A DNA stretch of 64,000 bases from Lachnospiraceae bacterium (GTDB lineage Bacteria; Bacillota; Clostridia; Lachnospirales; Lachnospiraceae): assembly GCA_902362715.1 (NCBI GenBank), contig CABIXN010000003.1, positions 362,336 to 426,335 on the forward strand. Direction: 5' to 3'. The position numbers and the translations under genes were made by a program. Shown piece by piece: positions 8,604 through 18,167 of the stretch. A model generated the notes under the pieces. That model ran no database searches, was not told the origin of the DNA, and worked only from the letters and a program-made list of their open reading frames with translations. The number at the start of each line of letters is the position of its first letter. The first letter of the stretch is position 1.

Positions 8604-11600
8604 AAATCCGGATATAAAAAAAGTACTGGTTATCGGCTCGGGGCCAATTGTCATCGGGCAGGCGGCTGAATTTGACTATGCGGGGACCCAGGCATGCCGG
8701 TCTCTGAAAGAGGAAGGTATTGAAGTCTGCCTGGTTAATTCTAATCCGGCAACGATTATGACGGATAAAGAGATTGCAGATCAGGTTTACATAGAGCCTT
8801 TAACTGTGGATGTTTTAAAACAAATTATTTTAAAAGAAAAGCCGGACAGCGTTCTGCCTACTCTGGGAGGACAGGCCGGTCTGAATCTGGGAATGGAGCT
8901 GGCAGAATCTGGTTTCCTGGCAGAACAGGGTGTCAGACTTATCGGAACTACAGCGGAAACCATTAGAAAAGCAGAAGACCGTCAGGAATTTAAAGATACT
9001 ATGGGAAAAATCGGCGAGCCATGTGCGGCCTCCCTGGTTGTAAAAAATGTAGAAGACGGAATCCGTTTTACTAATACCATCGGTTATCCTGTTGTACTGC
9101 GTCCGGCTTATACGCTGGGTGGAAGCGGCGGCGGAATTGCCCATAATGAAACAGAGCTTGTGGAAATTCTTTCCAACGGCCTTCGCTTAAGCCGTGTGGG
9201 AGAGGTTTTGGTGGAGCGCTGTATTGCAGGATGGAAGGAAATTGAGTACGAAGTAATGCGGGACGCCAACGGCAACTGTATTACTGTCTGCAATATGGAA
9301 AATCTGGATCCGGTAGGGGTTCACACCGGCGACAGTATTGTTGTAGCTCCCTCTCAGACATTAAGCGATAAAGAATACCAGATGCTCCGTACCTCAGCGC
9401 TGAATATTATCAGCGAGCTGAAAATCACCGGAGGCTGTAATGTGCAGTATGCTCTGCATCCGGACAGCTTTGAATATTGTGTCATTGAGGTAAATCCACG
9501 TGTCAGCCGTTCTTCTGCTCTGGCCTCCAAAGCAACAGGGTATCCCATTGCAAAAGTGGCCGCAAAGATTGCCCTGGGGTATACACTGGACGAAATCAAA
9601 AATGCCATTACCGGAAAGACTTACGCAAGCTTTGAGCCTATGCTTGATTACTGCGTTGTAAAAATTCCAAGACTTCCTTTTGATAAATTTATTACAGCAA
9701 AGCGGACGCTGACTACACAGATGAAAGCCACCGGAGAGGTTATGAGCATCTGTACCAACTTTGAAGGGGCTTTGATGAAAGCCATTCGTTCTCTGGAACA
9801 GCATGTGGACAGTCTGGTGACAGACGAATATCTGCATTTGTCTTATGATGAGCTGATAGAACGGATGAGACTGGTAGATGACAGACGGATCTGGGTCATC
9901 GCCGAAGCCTGCCGCCGGGGCGTTTCCTATGAAACTATCCATGATATTACAAAGGTAGATATCTGGTTTATTGATAAGATTGCCATTCTGGTGGAGATGG
10001 AGAGCCGTTTAAGAAGCGAAGCTCTTACCGTTGAACTTTTAAGAGAAGCAAAGCGCATTGAATTTCCGGACAATGTCATTGCAAAGCTTACTGGAAAGCC
10101 GGAAGAATATATCAAACAGATGCGGTATGAAAATAAAATTACAGCAGCATTTAAAATGGTAGATACCTGTGCGGCGGAATTTGCAGCTTCCACTCCATAC
10201 TATTATTCCTGTTTTGACGGAGAAAATGAAGCTTGGGAGACACACCCGAAAAAGAAGGTGCTGGTTCTTGGGTCCGGCCCTATCCGCATCGGTCAGGGGG
10301 TAGAGTTTGATTTCTGTTCGGTACACTGTACCTGGGCTTTTGCAAGACAAGGGTATGAGACTGTTATTATTAACAATAATCCGGAGACGGTATCCACAGA
10401 CTTTGATGTGGCAGATAAACTGTATTTTGAGCCGCTGACACCGGAAGATGTGGAAAATATTGTAAACATTGAAAAACCGGACGGAGCGGTGGTGCAGTTC
10501 GGCGGCCAGACAGCTATCAAACTGACAGAGAGCCTTATGAAAATGGGTGTTCCTATTCTTGGAACGAAAGCGGAAGATGTAGATGCCGCAGAGGACAGAG
10601 AGCTCTTTGATAAGATTCTGGAAGAAACCAGGATTCCGCGGGCGGCAGGAGATACCGTATATACGGCGGCAGAAGCAAAAGATGCCGCAAACAGGATTGG
10701 ATACCCGGTGCTGGTGCGTCCTTCCTATGTGCTGGGCGGTCAGGGAATGCAGATTGCATTTAATGATGAAGAGATCGAAGAGTTTATGGCGGTGATCAAC
10801 CGGTATGCCCAGGATCATCCGATTCTGGTTGACAAGTACCTGATGGGCAAAGAGATTGAAGTAGATGCAGTCTGCGACGGTACCGATATTCTGATTCCGG
10901 GGATTATGGAGCATATTGAGAGAACCGGCGTGCATTCCGGGGACAGTATCTCTGTTTATCCGGCACCAAGCATCAGTGAGAATGTAAAAGACACCATTGT
11001 GGAATATACAAAACGTCTGGCAAAAGCGCTTCATGTGGTGGGAATGATCAATATTCAGTTTATTGCCATGGGTGAAGAGGTATATGTTATCGAGGTAAAT
11101 CCAAGATCCTCAAGAACCGTTCCGTATATCAGCAAGGTAACAGGTATTCCGATTGTAGATCTGGCTGCAAGAGTGATCATCGGCGAGACCATAAGGGGGA
11201 TGGGATATGAGCCCGGGCTTGCGCCGGAAGCTGATTATATAGCAATTAAAATGCCGGTATTCTCCTTTGAAAAGCTCCGGGGGGCGGAGATCAGCCTTGG
11301 ACCGGAGATGAAATCCACCGGAGAATGCCTTGGCATTGCAAAAAATTTCAATGAAGCATTATATAAGGCATTTTTAGGTGCAGGCATCCAGCTGCCAAAA
11401 TATAAACAGATGATTATGACAGTAAAAGATGCAGATAAAGAAGAGGCAGTAGGTGTTGCCAGACGGTTTGAAGCTCTTGGATATAAGATCTATGCCACAA
11501 GAAGTACGGCCAGATATCTTCAGGAGCATGGAGTAAAAGCGTTGCGGGTGAATAAAATTTCCCAGGAATCACCGAATGTTATGGATCTGATTCTGGGGCA

Positions 11601-11799
11601 TAAAATTGACCTTGTGATTGATACTCCAACTCAGGGCCGGGATAAGTCAAGGGACGGATTTTTGATCCGGAGAAATGCTATTGAGACCGGCGTGCACTGT
11701 CTGACATCCATGGATACAGCAAATGCACTGGCGTTAAGTCTTGAGACAGCCAGTGATGAGCTTACCATGGTGGATATTGCGAAAGTGAAAAATATATAA
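8596..11799 (+). CDS. carB: Carbamoyl-phosphate synthase large subunit
   Basis: The 1067-residue synthase is full length. Two homologous ATP-grasp halves are recognisable: the first begins KKVLVIGSGPIVIGQAAEFDYAG, and the second repeats the pattern near residue 550 with LVLGSGPIRIGQGVEFDFCS. Each carries VxRPxYxLGG and EVNPRxSR motifs for phosphorylation of bicarbonate and of carbamate. The C-terminal allosteric MGS-like domain (about 930-1067) includes DLVIDTPTQG. It starts inside the end of carA and completes the CarAB complex. No other pyrimidine gene is present in the window. Confidence 0.97.
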   Translation: MPKNPDIKKVLVIGSGPIVIGQAAEFDYAGTQACRSLKEEGIEVCLVNSNPATIMTDKEIADQVYIEPLTVDVLKQIILKEKPDSVLPTLGGQAGLNLGMELAESGFLAEQGVRLIGTTAETIRKAEDRQEFKDTMGKIGEPCAASLVVKNVEDGIRFTNTIGYPVVLRPAYTLGGSGGGIAHNETELVEILSNGLRLSRVGEVLVERCIAGWKEIEYEVMRDANGNCITVCNMENLDPVGVHTGDSIVVAPSQTLSDKEYQMLRTSALNIISELKITGGCNVQYALHPDSFEYCVIEVNPRVSRSSALASKATGYPIAKVAAKIALGYTLDEIKNAITGKTYASFEPMLDYCVVKIPRLPFDKFITAKRTLTTQMKATGEVMSICTNFEGALMKAIRSLEQHVDSLVTDEYLHLSYDELIERMRLVDDRRIWVIAEACRRGVSYETIHDITKVDIWFIDKIAILVEMESRLRSEALTVELLREAKRIEFPDNVIAKLTGKPEEYIKQMRYENKITAAFKMVDTCAAEFAASTPYYYSCFDGENEAWETHPKKKVLVLGSGPIRIGQGVEFDFCSVHCTWAFARQGYETVIINNNPETVSTDFDVADKLYFEPLTPEDVENIVNIEKPDGAVVQFGGQTAIKLTESLMKMGVPILGTKAEDVDAAEDRELFDKILEETRIPRAAGDTVYTAAEAKDAANRIGYPVLVRPSYVLGGQGMQIAFNDEEIEEFMAVINRYAQDHPILVDKYLMGKEIEVDAVCDGTDILIPGIMEHIERTGVHSGDSISVYPAPSISENVKDTIVEYTKRLAKALHVVGMINIQFIAMGEEVYVIEVNPRSSRTVPYISKVTGIPIVDLAARVIIGETIRGMGYEPGLAPEADYIAIKMPVFSFEKLRGAEISLGPEMKSTGECLGIAKNFNEALYKAFLGAGIQLPKYKQMIMTVKDADKEEAVGVARRFEALGYKIYATRSTARYLQEHGVKALRVNKISQESPNVMDLILGHKIDLVIDTPTQGRDKSRDGFLIRRNAIETGVHCLTSMDTANALALSLETASDELTMVDIAKVKNI

Positions 11800-11829
11800 A
11801 ATTATCAGGGAAGGAGGCAGACGTAAAAA

Positions 11830-12723
11830 ATGACAACGCAACAGATGGATATTTTTCTGCGTCTGTCTGAAAGCCTGAATTTCAGGAAAGTTGCAGAAGA
11901 ACTGTACACAACGCAGCCTACCATCAGCAGGCAGCTGCGGCTGATGGAAGAGGAATGGGGATTTCCGTTGTTTGTAAGAAATAATAAAGAAGTACGGCTG
12001 ACGCCGGAAGGGGTGATTATGACAGAGTATGTCAAAAAATCTTTAAACCTGCTGGCGGAAGGGCATCAGAAAGTTAAGATGCAAAAGGACGGTATATCCG
12101 GAAAGATCAGAATTGGAATACCGGAGTCTATGGATTCTGGGGGAACGGTTATGACGGCTATCTCTGATTTTAGCGAGCGGTATGCGGATGTGGAAATTAA
12201 TCTGAAAAAATGCAGTTTTTCAGAGCTGAGGGAGAGACTTTCCGGCGATGAGCTGGATTTAGTCTTCACTCTGGAATTTGATCTGAAAAATTACCGGGGG
12301 ATTGTATGTGATATTCTGGATACTGCTGTTTCCGGTTTTATCGCAGCAAAAAATTATCCTGTTACAAAATACCATGAGATTACCGGGAAGGCGTTTTCCG
12401 GAGAAACTTTTATTTTGCCGGCTGAAACTGACTCTCCGGGAAGAAAAGAAGATTTGTATATGATTTTTGACAGGCTTGGGATTAGCGGGGAACATATTAT
12501 TTATGCGCCAAGCACAGAGGCAGTTATGATTAAAGTGAGGGCCGGACAGGGAATTGCCTGTTCTGACACAAGCGCCGCTGCCGTACATGACACGGAATCC
12601 TTCCGTTTTTATCCTTTTCCGGAGGACTTAAGGAATGTATCTATTCTTTATGTCTGGAAGAAAAGTAATCTGAATCCGGTACTGGCTCTTTTATCGAATT
12701 TTTTAATTGAATACAGTCTTTAA
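11830..12723 (+). CDS. LysR-family transcriptional regulator
   Basis: The 297-residue protein has an N-terminal winged helix (DIFLRLSESLNFRKVAEELYTTQPTISRQLRLMEEE, residues 6-41), the classic LysR DNA-binding pattern. A substrate-binding-like domain follows (GKIRIGIPESMDSGG onwards). It lies between carB and the first isomerase-like gene, both on the same strand. Its own terminator separates it from that gene. Position suggests it may control the isomerase/desulfurase locus, but the co-directional arrangement is less telling than the usual divergent one. The ribosome binding site AAGGAGG lies 12 bases before the ATG. Confidence 0.88.
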   Translation: MTTQQMDIFLRLSESLNFRKVAEELYTTQPTISRQLRLMEEEWGFPLFVRNNKEVRLTPEGVIMTEYVKKSLNLLAEGHQKVKMQKDGISGKIRIGIPESMDSGGTVMTAISDFSERYADVEINLKKCSFSELRERLSGDELDLVFTLEFDLKNYRGIVCDILDTAVSGFIAAKNYPVTKYHEITGKAFSGETFILPAETDSPGRKEDLYMIFDRLGISGEHIIYAPSTEAVMIKVRAGQGIACSDTSAAAVHDTESFRFYPFPEDLRNVSILYVWKKSNLNPVLALLSNFLIEYSL

Positions 12724-12784
12724 GGACCTGAATATAATTTGCGTATCGTTTGATATAAAATTGCAATTATACAGGTCCTTTTTT
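12722..12784 (+). terminator. Terminator after the LysR gene
   Basis: AAGGACCTG (12722-12730) pairs with CAGGTCCTT (12772-12780). An inner TATAATTTGC/GCAATTATA stem extends it, and a T-run follows. Its 3' arm overlaps the -35 region of the next promoter, so it could also act as an operator. Confidence 0.7.
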
Positions 12785-12796
12785 CATTGTTATAAT
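12768..12796 (+). promoter_or_regulatory. Promoter of the first isomerase-like gene
   Basis: TATACA (12768-12773) and TATAAT (12791-12796) are spaced by 17 bases with an extended TG at 12788-12789. It is located 34 bases before the start codon, just after the LysR terminator. Confidence 0.6.
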
Positions 12797-12829
12797 TAAA
12801 TTATCAATGATTACGAGGAGGATTTAGCA

Positions 12830-14353
12830 ATGTATAATGTAAACAAATGTGTGGATGTGCAATTAAATGTACAGCTTGTGTATGTAGCCCTGATTCATGA
12901 ATATCCATATGAAGGGCCCTGCAGATTCGGCCCCTGGGAGACTCTTACTACAGAGTTTGACGAACTTAATCAGGCCGAGATTTTTAAAATGTGGTCTTCG
13001 GGATATGGGGGAGCCATCGCCTCAGAGCCGGGTATTCATCTGCTGGAACCGTTGTATATCCGGATGTCCGATGAATTTTTTATTACGGATGAAGAGGAAC
13101 AGAAAATGGCGGACCGGATTCCTCAGGCGGATATTTTCATCTTTACCGGAATGAGAGGCGAAGGAATTGCCAGAGATTTTGCTATGCGTTATCATGTTCC
13201 GGTAGCCTGTGAAGGGATGTTTGGTTCTACCGTATTAAATAGTGTACTGACAAACAGGGGATTTGAAAGCTATGCGGTTTTAGATATACCGGATGCTGTG
13301 CGGCTGCTTCGGGCACTGCGGACAAGAAAGGCTTTGAGGACGGTAAAAGTGCTGGCTGTTAACCGCAATAATTCACAGACCTCTATGGGAGCGCAGGATG
13401 CTTTTTTAAGCAATGATGAGGCTATGAAGCGTTTGGGCGTGCGTTTTCAATATTTCAGCTTCCATGAGTTTATGGATATGATGCATGTGAATGAGCATGG
13501 AAAAAACCCTTCACTTCCGGGGAGAAATGTTTATAATCTCACTGAGGCGGATGCAGAAGAAGCCGGGCGCTGGGCAGATGAGCTGATTGCAGATTCTGTT
13601 GAGACGGATATGAATCGGGATTATGTTGTCAATTCTGTAAAAGCAGCTGTTCTGATACAGAAACTGTGCGGACATTTCGGCTGTAATGCGTTTACAGCAG
13701 TATGTCCGGATGGCTGTGCAACACGCAGAATGAATGAGGAGCAGTTTACCTTCTGTTTCAGTCATTCTCTGTTAAATGAAAAAGGAATCCCTTCCGGCTG
13801 TGAATATGATCTTTTAGCTACCCTTTCTATTGCTGCTTTGGCAGCCCTTACAGGAAAAGCTCCCTATCAGGGGAATACCCAGCCTATGGTATGGTATGGA
13901 AAACGGGTAGAAGGAGAGTATACCGGTGTTGGTTATATTGAGGATATGGAACGTACTCAGAATATATATTACAGCGGTCATGCCACACCAAATCGTCTGA
14001 TGCATGGATTTGATAAAGAAAAAAGCGCATATGCCCTGCGGTCATTTACAAACAGCGGCTGGGGTGCCACTATGCGGATTGATTTTAATCAAAATAAAGG
14101 GGAAACGATTACGCTGATGCGTTTTAATCCTCAGTGTAATAAAATTCTGGCTGCAAAGGGGACCTGCATTGGGGGATTTGGATACCATGCAACCGGCTGC
14201 AGCGAGGGAATCTATTTTGAGGTAGAGGATAAGTACGATTATTTCCACAAACAGGCGGAATTTGGTCTTCATATGCCTCTGGTTTTTGGGGATCATATAG
14301 ACGATATTAAAATGCTGGGAAAAGTTCTTGGAATGGAAGTTGTGATTGTTTGA
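12830..14353 (+). CDS. L-fucose/arabinose isomerase-like protein, paralog 1
   Basis: The 507-residue cytoplasmic protein has the two-part organisation of the FucI/AraA superfamily. A Rossmann-like N-terminal half contains DIFIFTGMRGEG. The C-terminal half contains TRRMNEEQFTFC, CEYDL (Glu about 325), SGHATPNR (His about 384) and GLHMPLVFGDH (His about 481). These are candidate metal/active-site positions and all are conserved in the paralog at 18168-19700. The real substrate is unknown, and no sugar kinase, aldolase or transporter is adjacent. Its stop overlaps the TTG start of the next gene. The ATG follows GAGGAGG. Confidence 0.78.
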   Translation: MYNVNKCVDVQLNVQLVYVALIHEYPYEGPCRFGPWETLTTEFDELNQAEIFKMWSSGYGGAIASEPGIHLLEPLYIRMSDEFFITDEEEQKMADRIPQADIFIFTGMRGEGIARDFAMRYHVPVACEGMFGSTVLNSVLTNRGFESYAVLDIPDAVRLLRALRTRKALRTVKVLAVNRNNSQTSMGAQDAFLSNDEAMKRLGVRFQYFSFHEFMDMMHVNEHGKNPSLPGRNVYNLTEADAEEAGRWADELIADSVETDMNRDYVVNSVKAAVLIQKLCGHFGCNAFTAVCPDGCATRRMNEEQFTFCFSHSLLNEKGIPSGCEYDLLATLSIAALAALTGKAPYQGNTQPMVWYGKRVEGEYTGVGYIEDMERTQNIYYSGHATPNRLMHGFDKEKSAYALRSFTNSGWGATMRIDFNQNKGETITLMRFNPQCNKILAAKGTCIGGFGYHATGCSEGIYFEVEDKYDYFHKQAEFGLHMPLVFGDHIDDIKMLGKVLGMEVVIV

Positions 14354-14787
14354 TCAGAAAAAATATAAAGATGCGTATTCTGGAAGGACGGAATGCGGCA
14401 GAGTGGTATGCAGAGGAAATTCTCAGTACGCCGGATATTGATGTAACACAGTTTCGAAGCAGTTTTTTAAACTATCTGTGTTCTAAATTTCTGTTAAAGC
14501 CCTCTGAGATCACTACAGATAATTTTTATGAAATCTGTCAGATATCGGTAAAAAAAGCGGTCAAAATGCCCTCTGGAGCACTGGATGCAGCGGAAACTGC
14601 ATCCAAATGCGGCGGGGCCACCACTGCTATGAATAAAAAAGTGCTGTTTATCATGGCAGTGAAGCGTGAATTTGGAATTAATATTTCGCCCGGGGAGAGC
14701 GCCTCTTTGGAAACCTTTACAGCGTTATGCGATTGTGTATATAATAAAATAAAAAAGAAAAACGCAGGCGGGAAGGAAGAGGACTAG
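14350..14787 (+). CDS. Conserved small protein with a single conserved Cys, paralog 1
   Basis: The 145-residue protein starts at TTG, overlapping the isomerase stop (TTGA arrangement). It aligns end to end with the protein at 19704-20147, including RKxIKxRIL at the start and a KCGGATT motif whose Cys87 matches Cys86 of the paralog. The C-terminal third (LFIMAVKREFGINI then a helix) faintly resembles helices III-IV of acyl carrier proteins, but the DSL phosphopantetheine serine is not at the expected place. Its fixed position behind an isomerase-like gene and beside SufS/SufE suggests a carrier or subunit role. I do not recognise the family. Confidence 0.72.
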   Translation: MIRKNIKMRILEGRNAAEWYAEEILSTPDIDVTQFRSSFLNYLCSKFLLKPSEITTDNFYEICQISVKKAVKMPSGALDAAETASKCGGATTAMNKKVLFIMAVKREFGINISPGESASLETFTALCDCVYNKIKKKNAGGKEED

Positions 14788-14792
14788 GGAGT

Positions 14793-16091
14793 ATGGAAGG
14801 GAGACTTAAGACACGGGATACGGGTTTTTGCGCCGAAAAGCTGCGGAGTGAATTTGCTATTCTGCAGCAGACATATCAGGAACAGCCACTGATTTACCTG
14901 GATAATGCAGCCACCATGCAGATGCCGGATGCCGTAAAAAGACGGATTGTTCAACATTATGAGCGGGATAATGGAAATGTCCACCGGGGGATACATGTTC
15001 TGAGCACAAGAACTACGGAGGCCTATGAAAATGCAAGAACCCTGATAGCAGAGCAGCTTGGTGCCAAAAACAGGGAACAGCTGATTTTTACTGCCGGGAC
15101 TACAGATGCAATTAATCAGGTATGCAGTATGACAGCGCCTTTCCTGATGCCCGGAGACGAGATTATGGTTACTCAGATGGAGCATCACTCAAATTTTCTT
15201 CCCTGGATGCAGCTTGCAAAACAAAGTCAGGCAAAGCTTGTGGTCATTCCGGTACTGGAAGATGGAAAACTGGATTTGGAGCAGTTTTACAGGAAAATGT
15301 CCCACAGAACTAAAATTGCGGCTTTTACCCAGCTGTCCAATGTAACCGGCGTGAAAAATCCTGTTGAGAAAATGTCTTCTTATATCAGAAACCATACGGA
15401 TGCGCTTATTTTAGTGGACGGTGCACAGGGCATTGTACATATGGGCTATGGAATGCCTGATTGTGATTTTTACTGCTTTTCCGGTCATAAGCTTGGGGCG
15501 CTGACCGGAATCGGCGTGCTCTGTATGAGTGAACGGGCACAAAAAATCTGCAGACCGGCAAGGTTTGGCGGCGGAACGGTCTATCAGGTATCTGAGACGG
15601 AGATGCTGCTAAAAGACGGTGCAGAACGGTTTGAAGCCGGAACACCTAATTACGCCGGAGCTGTCAGCCTGGCAGAAGCCTGTATGTTCTGGAAGCAATA
15701 TCCGGGCAGGGCAGTAAGAGAACATGAGACAAGGCTGTTAACGGTATTAGAACAGGAGCTTTGTAACATACCTTCTGTGCGGATTCTTGCAAAAGGTCAG
15801 GAGAAGACAGGATGTCTTTCTTTTGTATCTTCTGTGGCAGGCGCCTATGACCTGTGTACTCATTTTAACCGGTACGGACTGGCGGTGCGCAGCGGACACC
15901 ACTGTGCGCAGCCGTATCTGAATGCCCTTGGAATACAGAGTGCCGTCCGCGTTTCTGTGGCGCCTTACAATACAATGGCGGAGATACAAAGGGCTGCAGA
16001 GATTATACGGGAAACAATTACATATTTTGAAAGGATTTTAGAAAATGGACCCCATGAGCATGGCAGAGGTAGAAGACGATATAAAAAATGA
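14793..16091 (+). CDS. SufS-like cysteine desulfurase
   Basis: The 432-residue class V aminotransferase-fold PLP enzyme is expected to take sulfur from cysteine as a persulfide, releasing alanine. It shows LIYLDNAATMQMP, GNVHRGIHVLS, the EHHSNFLPW stretch, the PLP-lysine segment FSGHKLGALTGIGVL (Lys about 232) and RSGHHCAQP with the persulfide Cys at about residue 371. All are group II SufS hallmarks. No sufB, sufC, sufD or sufU is nearby, so it is not part of a standard Fe-S assembly operon. It starts 5 bases after the small gene and overlaps the SufE-like gene by 47 bases. Confidence 0.9.
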   Translation: MEGRLKTRDTGFCAEKLRSEFAILQQTYQEQPLIYLDNAATMQMPDAVKRRIVQHYERDNGNVHRGIHVLSTRTTEAYENARTLIAEQLGAKNREQLIFTAGTTDAINQVCSMTAPFLMPGDEIMVTQMEHHSNFLPWMQLAKQSQAKLVVIPVLEDGKLDLEQFYRKMSHRTKIAAFTQLSNVTGVKNPVEKMSSYIRNHTDALILVDGAQGIVHMGYGMPDCDFYCFSGHKLGALTGIGVLCMSERAQKICRPARFGGGTVYQVSETEMLLKDGAERFEAGTPNYAGAVSLAEACMFWKQYPGRAVREHETRLLTVLEQELCNIPSVRILAKGQEKTGCLSFVSSVAGAYDLCTHFNRYGLAVRSGHHCAQPYLNALGIQSAVRVSVAPYNTMAEIQRAAEIIRETITYFERILENGPHEHGRGRRRYKK

Positions 16092-16476
16092 TATTGCGGA
16101 ATTAAAGGAAGAGATCAGCCAGTATACATTTCTGGTGGAATGCGGCGCAGACCTGCCGGAGTATCCTGACAGATACAGAAAAAATAAGTATCTGATACCG
16201 GAATGCCAGGTGCGTACCTGGGTGTATGCAGAATGGAAAAACAGCAGACTGTATATCCGGGCTGACAGTGAGTCCCTGCCGGTAAGAGGGGCATTGTCCT
16301 TTCTTCTTGAAATTTATCAGGACAGAAGTGTACAGGAAATTGCGGAATATTCCTGCACACTTCTGCAGTTTGAGCCCTTTACAAAGCATTATACAAAGGA
16401 GCAGTTAGATGGCCTAAAAAAGGTGCTGGGACAGTTTAAAAGTTTCCGGGCCGAAAATCAGGGGTCGTCCCGGTAA
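16045..16476 (+). CDS. SufE-like sulfur acceptor
   Basis: The 143-residue protein matches SufE in size and pattern. LIPECQVRTWVYAE is the family's loop, with the persulfide-accepting Cys at about residue 54, and GALSFLLEIYQDRSVQEI resembles the SufE helical segment. SufE stimulates SufS by taking its persulfide. The long overlap with the desulfurase gene supports a dedicated pair. It ends 10 bases from the convergent PucR gene. The start is taken at 16045 because AAAGGA lies 10 bases upstream; the in-frame ATG at 16057 is also possible. Confidence 0.85.
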   Translation: MDPMSMAEVEDDIKNDIAELKEEISQYTFLVECGADLPEYPDRYRKNKYLIPECQVRTWVYAEWKNSRLYIRADSESLPVRGALSFLLEIYQDRSVQEIAEYSCTLLQFEPFTKHYTKEQLDGLKKVLGQFKSFRAENQGSSR

Positions 16477-16486
16477 AAAAAGAAAA

Positions 16487-17950
16487 CTAAAGATGGTATA
16501 AAGTATGATAAAAGGAGTACAGCAGGTAGAAACGTTCCTGTGCATCCTCCAGATTCAGCTGCCAGAGAGTCTGTATTTTTGACAGCCGCATAAACAATGT
16601 ATTGCGGTGAATATAAAGCTCACTGGCAGTTTTTTGATGGTTCCGTTCATTTTTTAAAAAACAGAACAGCGTATCATAAAAGGCTGTGTGATAGGTTTTA
16701 TCGTAAGAGCGGATAAGCGCCGGAACCGGATGCAGGATATTACCGGAGGTATGTTTATTTACAATATCGGTGATATATTTTACTGCGTTATCCCTGCAGT
16801 AAAAGAGCCGGCCTTTTTTGGGGGATGCCTGAGACAGAGCAGAAAGTACCTGGTGGTAGGCTTCTGCAATATGGCAGACGTCCTGAAAGGGAAAACTAGC
16901 GGCGCCGTAATAATTATTTTTTTCCATTAAAAATATCAGCCGTTTTACAAAGTCTTCCGGTTTTATCAGATCACAATTTAATAAAACTACTATTCTTTTC
17001 TGATATGGGATTGCATAAACTCCGGAAGAATCATCAGAGAGCATTCGGCTTAAATGGGCATCAAAGTGGAACTGTTCTGACAGAGCGGTAATCACATAAA
17101 TCTGTTTTTGGCAGTTTTCTTTCCAGCCAAATAAGGTCAGCCGGTGTAAAAGAGGAGCCAGTGCATTTTCATTTCCGTCCAGTGAACGGGCGAAAAAAGA
17201 AACAAAGTGATAAGAAGAATCTTCCGAGATATTTGACTGTATCCAGCTGGCTGCATGGGCGGCAAACAGCTCCAGCAGATGCGGCAGATGATCGGGGGGA
17301 CATTCTTCATCAAGAAGCACAATCAGTGTGGCCATGCGCTCATCATCTAAAAAAATATGTCTGCAGCAGGAAGGATGGGGAAAAAAGTCTGCCGGAAGAA
17401 GAAAAACAGATTTTTTATAAAAGGAATCCTGATGAGCCTGATTAAACTGCATCAGAATATCGGCAGGAGCACTTTGGAGGCCGTCATTGTTTTTCCAGAT
17501 GTCTTCAAATGGCATTTGTGCGGCAGAAGATGACTGAGCAATTAAATATTGTGAGGAGTCCACAATAATAATGGGACGGTGCAGCATGGCTTCACCAAGA
17601 TTCAGAAGCTGGGAGAGCGTACAGCCGCTCTGAATGTTTTGTGCGCAGGTTTCTGACCAGCGGCTGTAATTAGCAAAGGTTTTTAAAATATCATTGAATA
17701 CGGCAGTGATATTGTCTGTGTTTAAAAAAAGATAATCAGAATCGTTTTTGCAGACAACGAGATTCGAACCGTCCTGGAAAAAGGCGTCAGAAGTGCCTGC
17801 ATATAAAATATGAGATTCTGTATTTTGCGGGATATGGGCATCTGCGTTATACAAACGCAGTTCTTCTATGGGAATGGAAGTCCTGGCGCATTGAATTCTG
17901 GGAGAATAGTGTGCCAGCGCATGTTTGAGGATAAAAAGACTAAGCTTCAT
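16487..17950 (-). CDS. PucR-family transcriptional regulator
   Basis: The 487-residue protein has the C-terminal PucR helix-turn-helix: NHQKTASELYIHRNTLFMRLSKI (split here as NHQKTASELYIHR and NTLFMRLSKI), about residues 440-465. The N-terminal part is a long sensor-like region containing PIIIVDSSQYLIAQSS, which is GAF/PAS-like. This family usually regulates purine or amino-acid catabolic genes in response to a small molecule. It is divergent from the second isomerase-like gene across a 217-base gap and convergent with SufE, so it sits inside the locus and probably controls it. Confidence 0.82.
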   Translation of the reverse strand: MKLSLFILKHALAHYSPRIQCARTSIPIEELRLYNADAHIPQNTESHILYAGTSDAFFQDGSNLVVCKNDSDYLFLNTDNITAVFNDILKTFANYSRWSETCAQNIQSGCTLSQLLNLGEAMLHRPIIIVDSSQYLIAQSSSAAQMPFEDIWKNNDGLQSAPADILMQFNQAHQDSFYKKSVFLLPADFFPHPSCCRHIFLDDERMATLIVLLDEECPPDHLPHLLELFAAHAASWIQSNISEDSSYHFVSFFARSLDGNENALAPLLHRLTLFGWKENCQKQIYVITALSEQFHFDAHLSRMLSDDSSGVYAIPYQKRIVVLLNCDLIKPEDFVKRLIFLMEKNNYYGAASFPFQDVCHIAEAYHQVLSALSQASPKKGRLFYCRDNAVKYITDIVNKHTSGNILHPVPALIRSYDKTYHTAFYDTLFCFLKNERNHQKTASELYIHRNTLFMRLSKIQTLWQLNLEDAQERFYLLYSFYHTLYHL

Positions 17951-18085
17951 AATTGCTCCCTTCTTGAAAAATATAAATTTTTAATGACAGAATTATTATA
18001 GCTGAGCTGTAAAAAGAAAACAAGAAAATGTGCAGAGTGAACAGCACATAATTTAATTATTAAAAAATACTGTTTTTGATGTACA

Positions 18086-18144
18086 TGGAAATGTGAAAAA
18101 TGCACAGTTATAATGATTATATTAAAATATGATCTGAGAGATCA
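18086..18144 (+). promoter_or_regulatory. Promoter and candidate operator of the second isomerase-like gene
   Basis: TGGAAA (18086-18091) and TATAAT (18109-18114) are spaced by 17 bases. Just downstream, TGATCT-GAG-AGATCA (18130-18144) is a perfect inverted repeat lying between the transcription start and the AGGAGG site. It is a reasonable operator for the divergent PucR or the LysR regulator. Confidence 0.6.
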
Positions 18145-18167
18145 GTACATATCAGGAGGAGGATACG

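Noticed and set aside
10039..11034. Long antisense open frame opposite carB
   Set aside because: It is a shadow of the conserved carB reading frame; its protein is rich in Cys/His/Ile of antisense type and has no start signal.
14793..16476. Standard SUF iron-sulfur assembly operon
   Set aside because: SufS- and SufE-like genes are present but no sufB, sufC, sufD or sufU is nearby, and the neighbours are isomerase-like genes.
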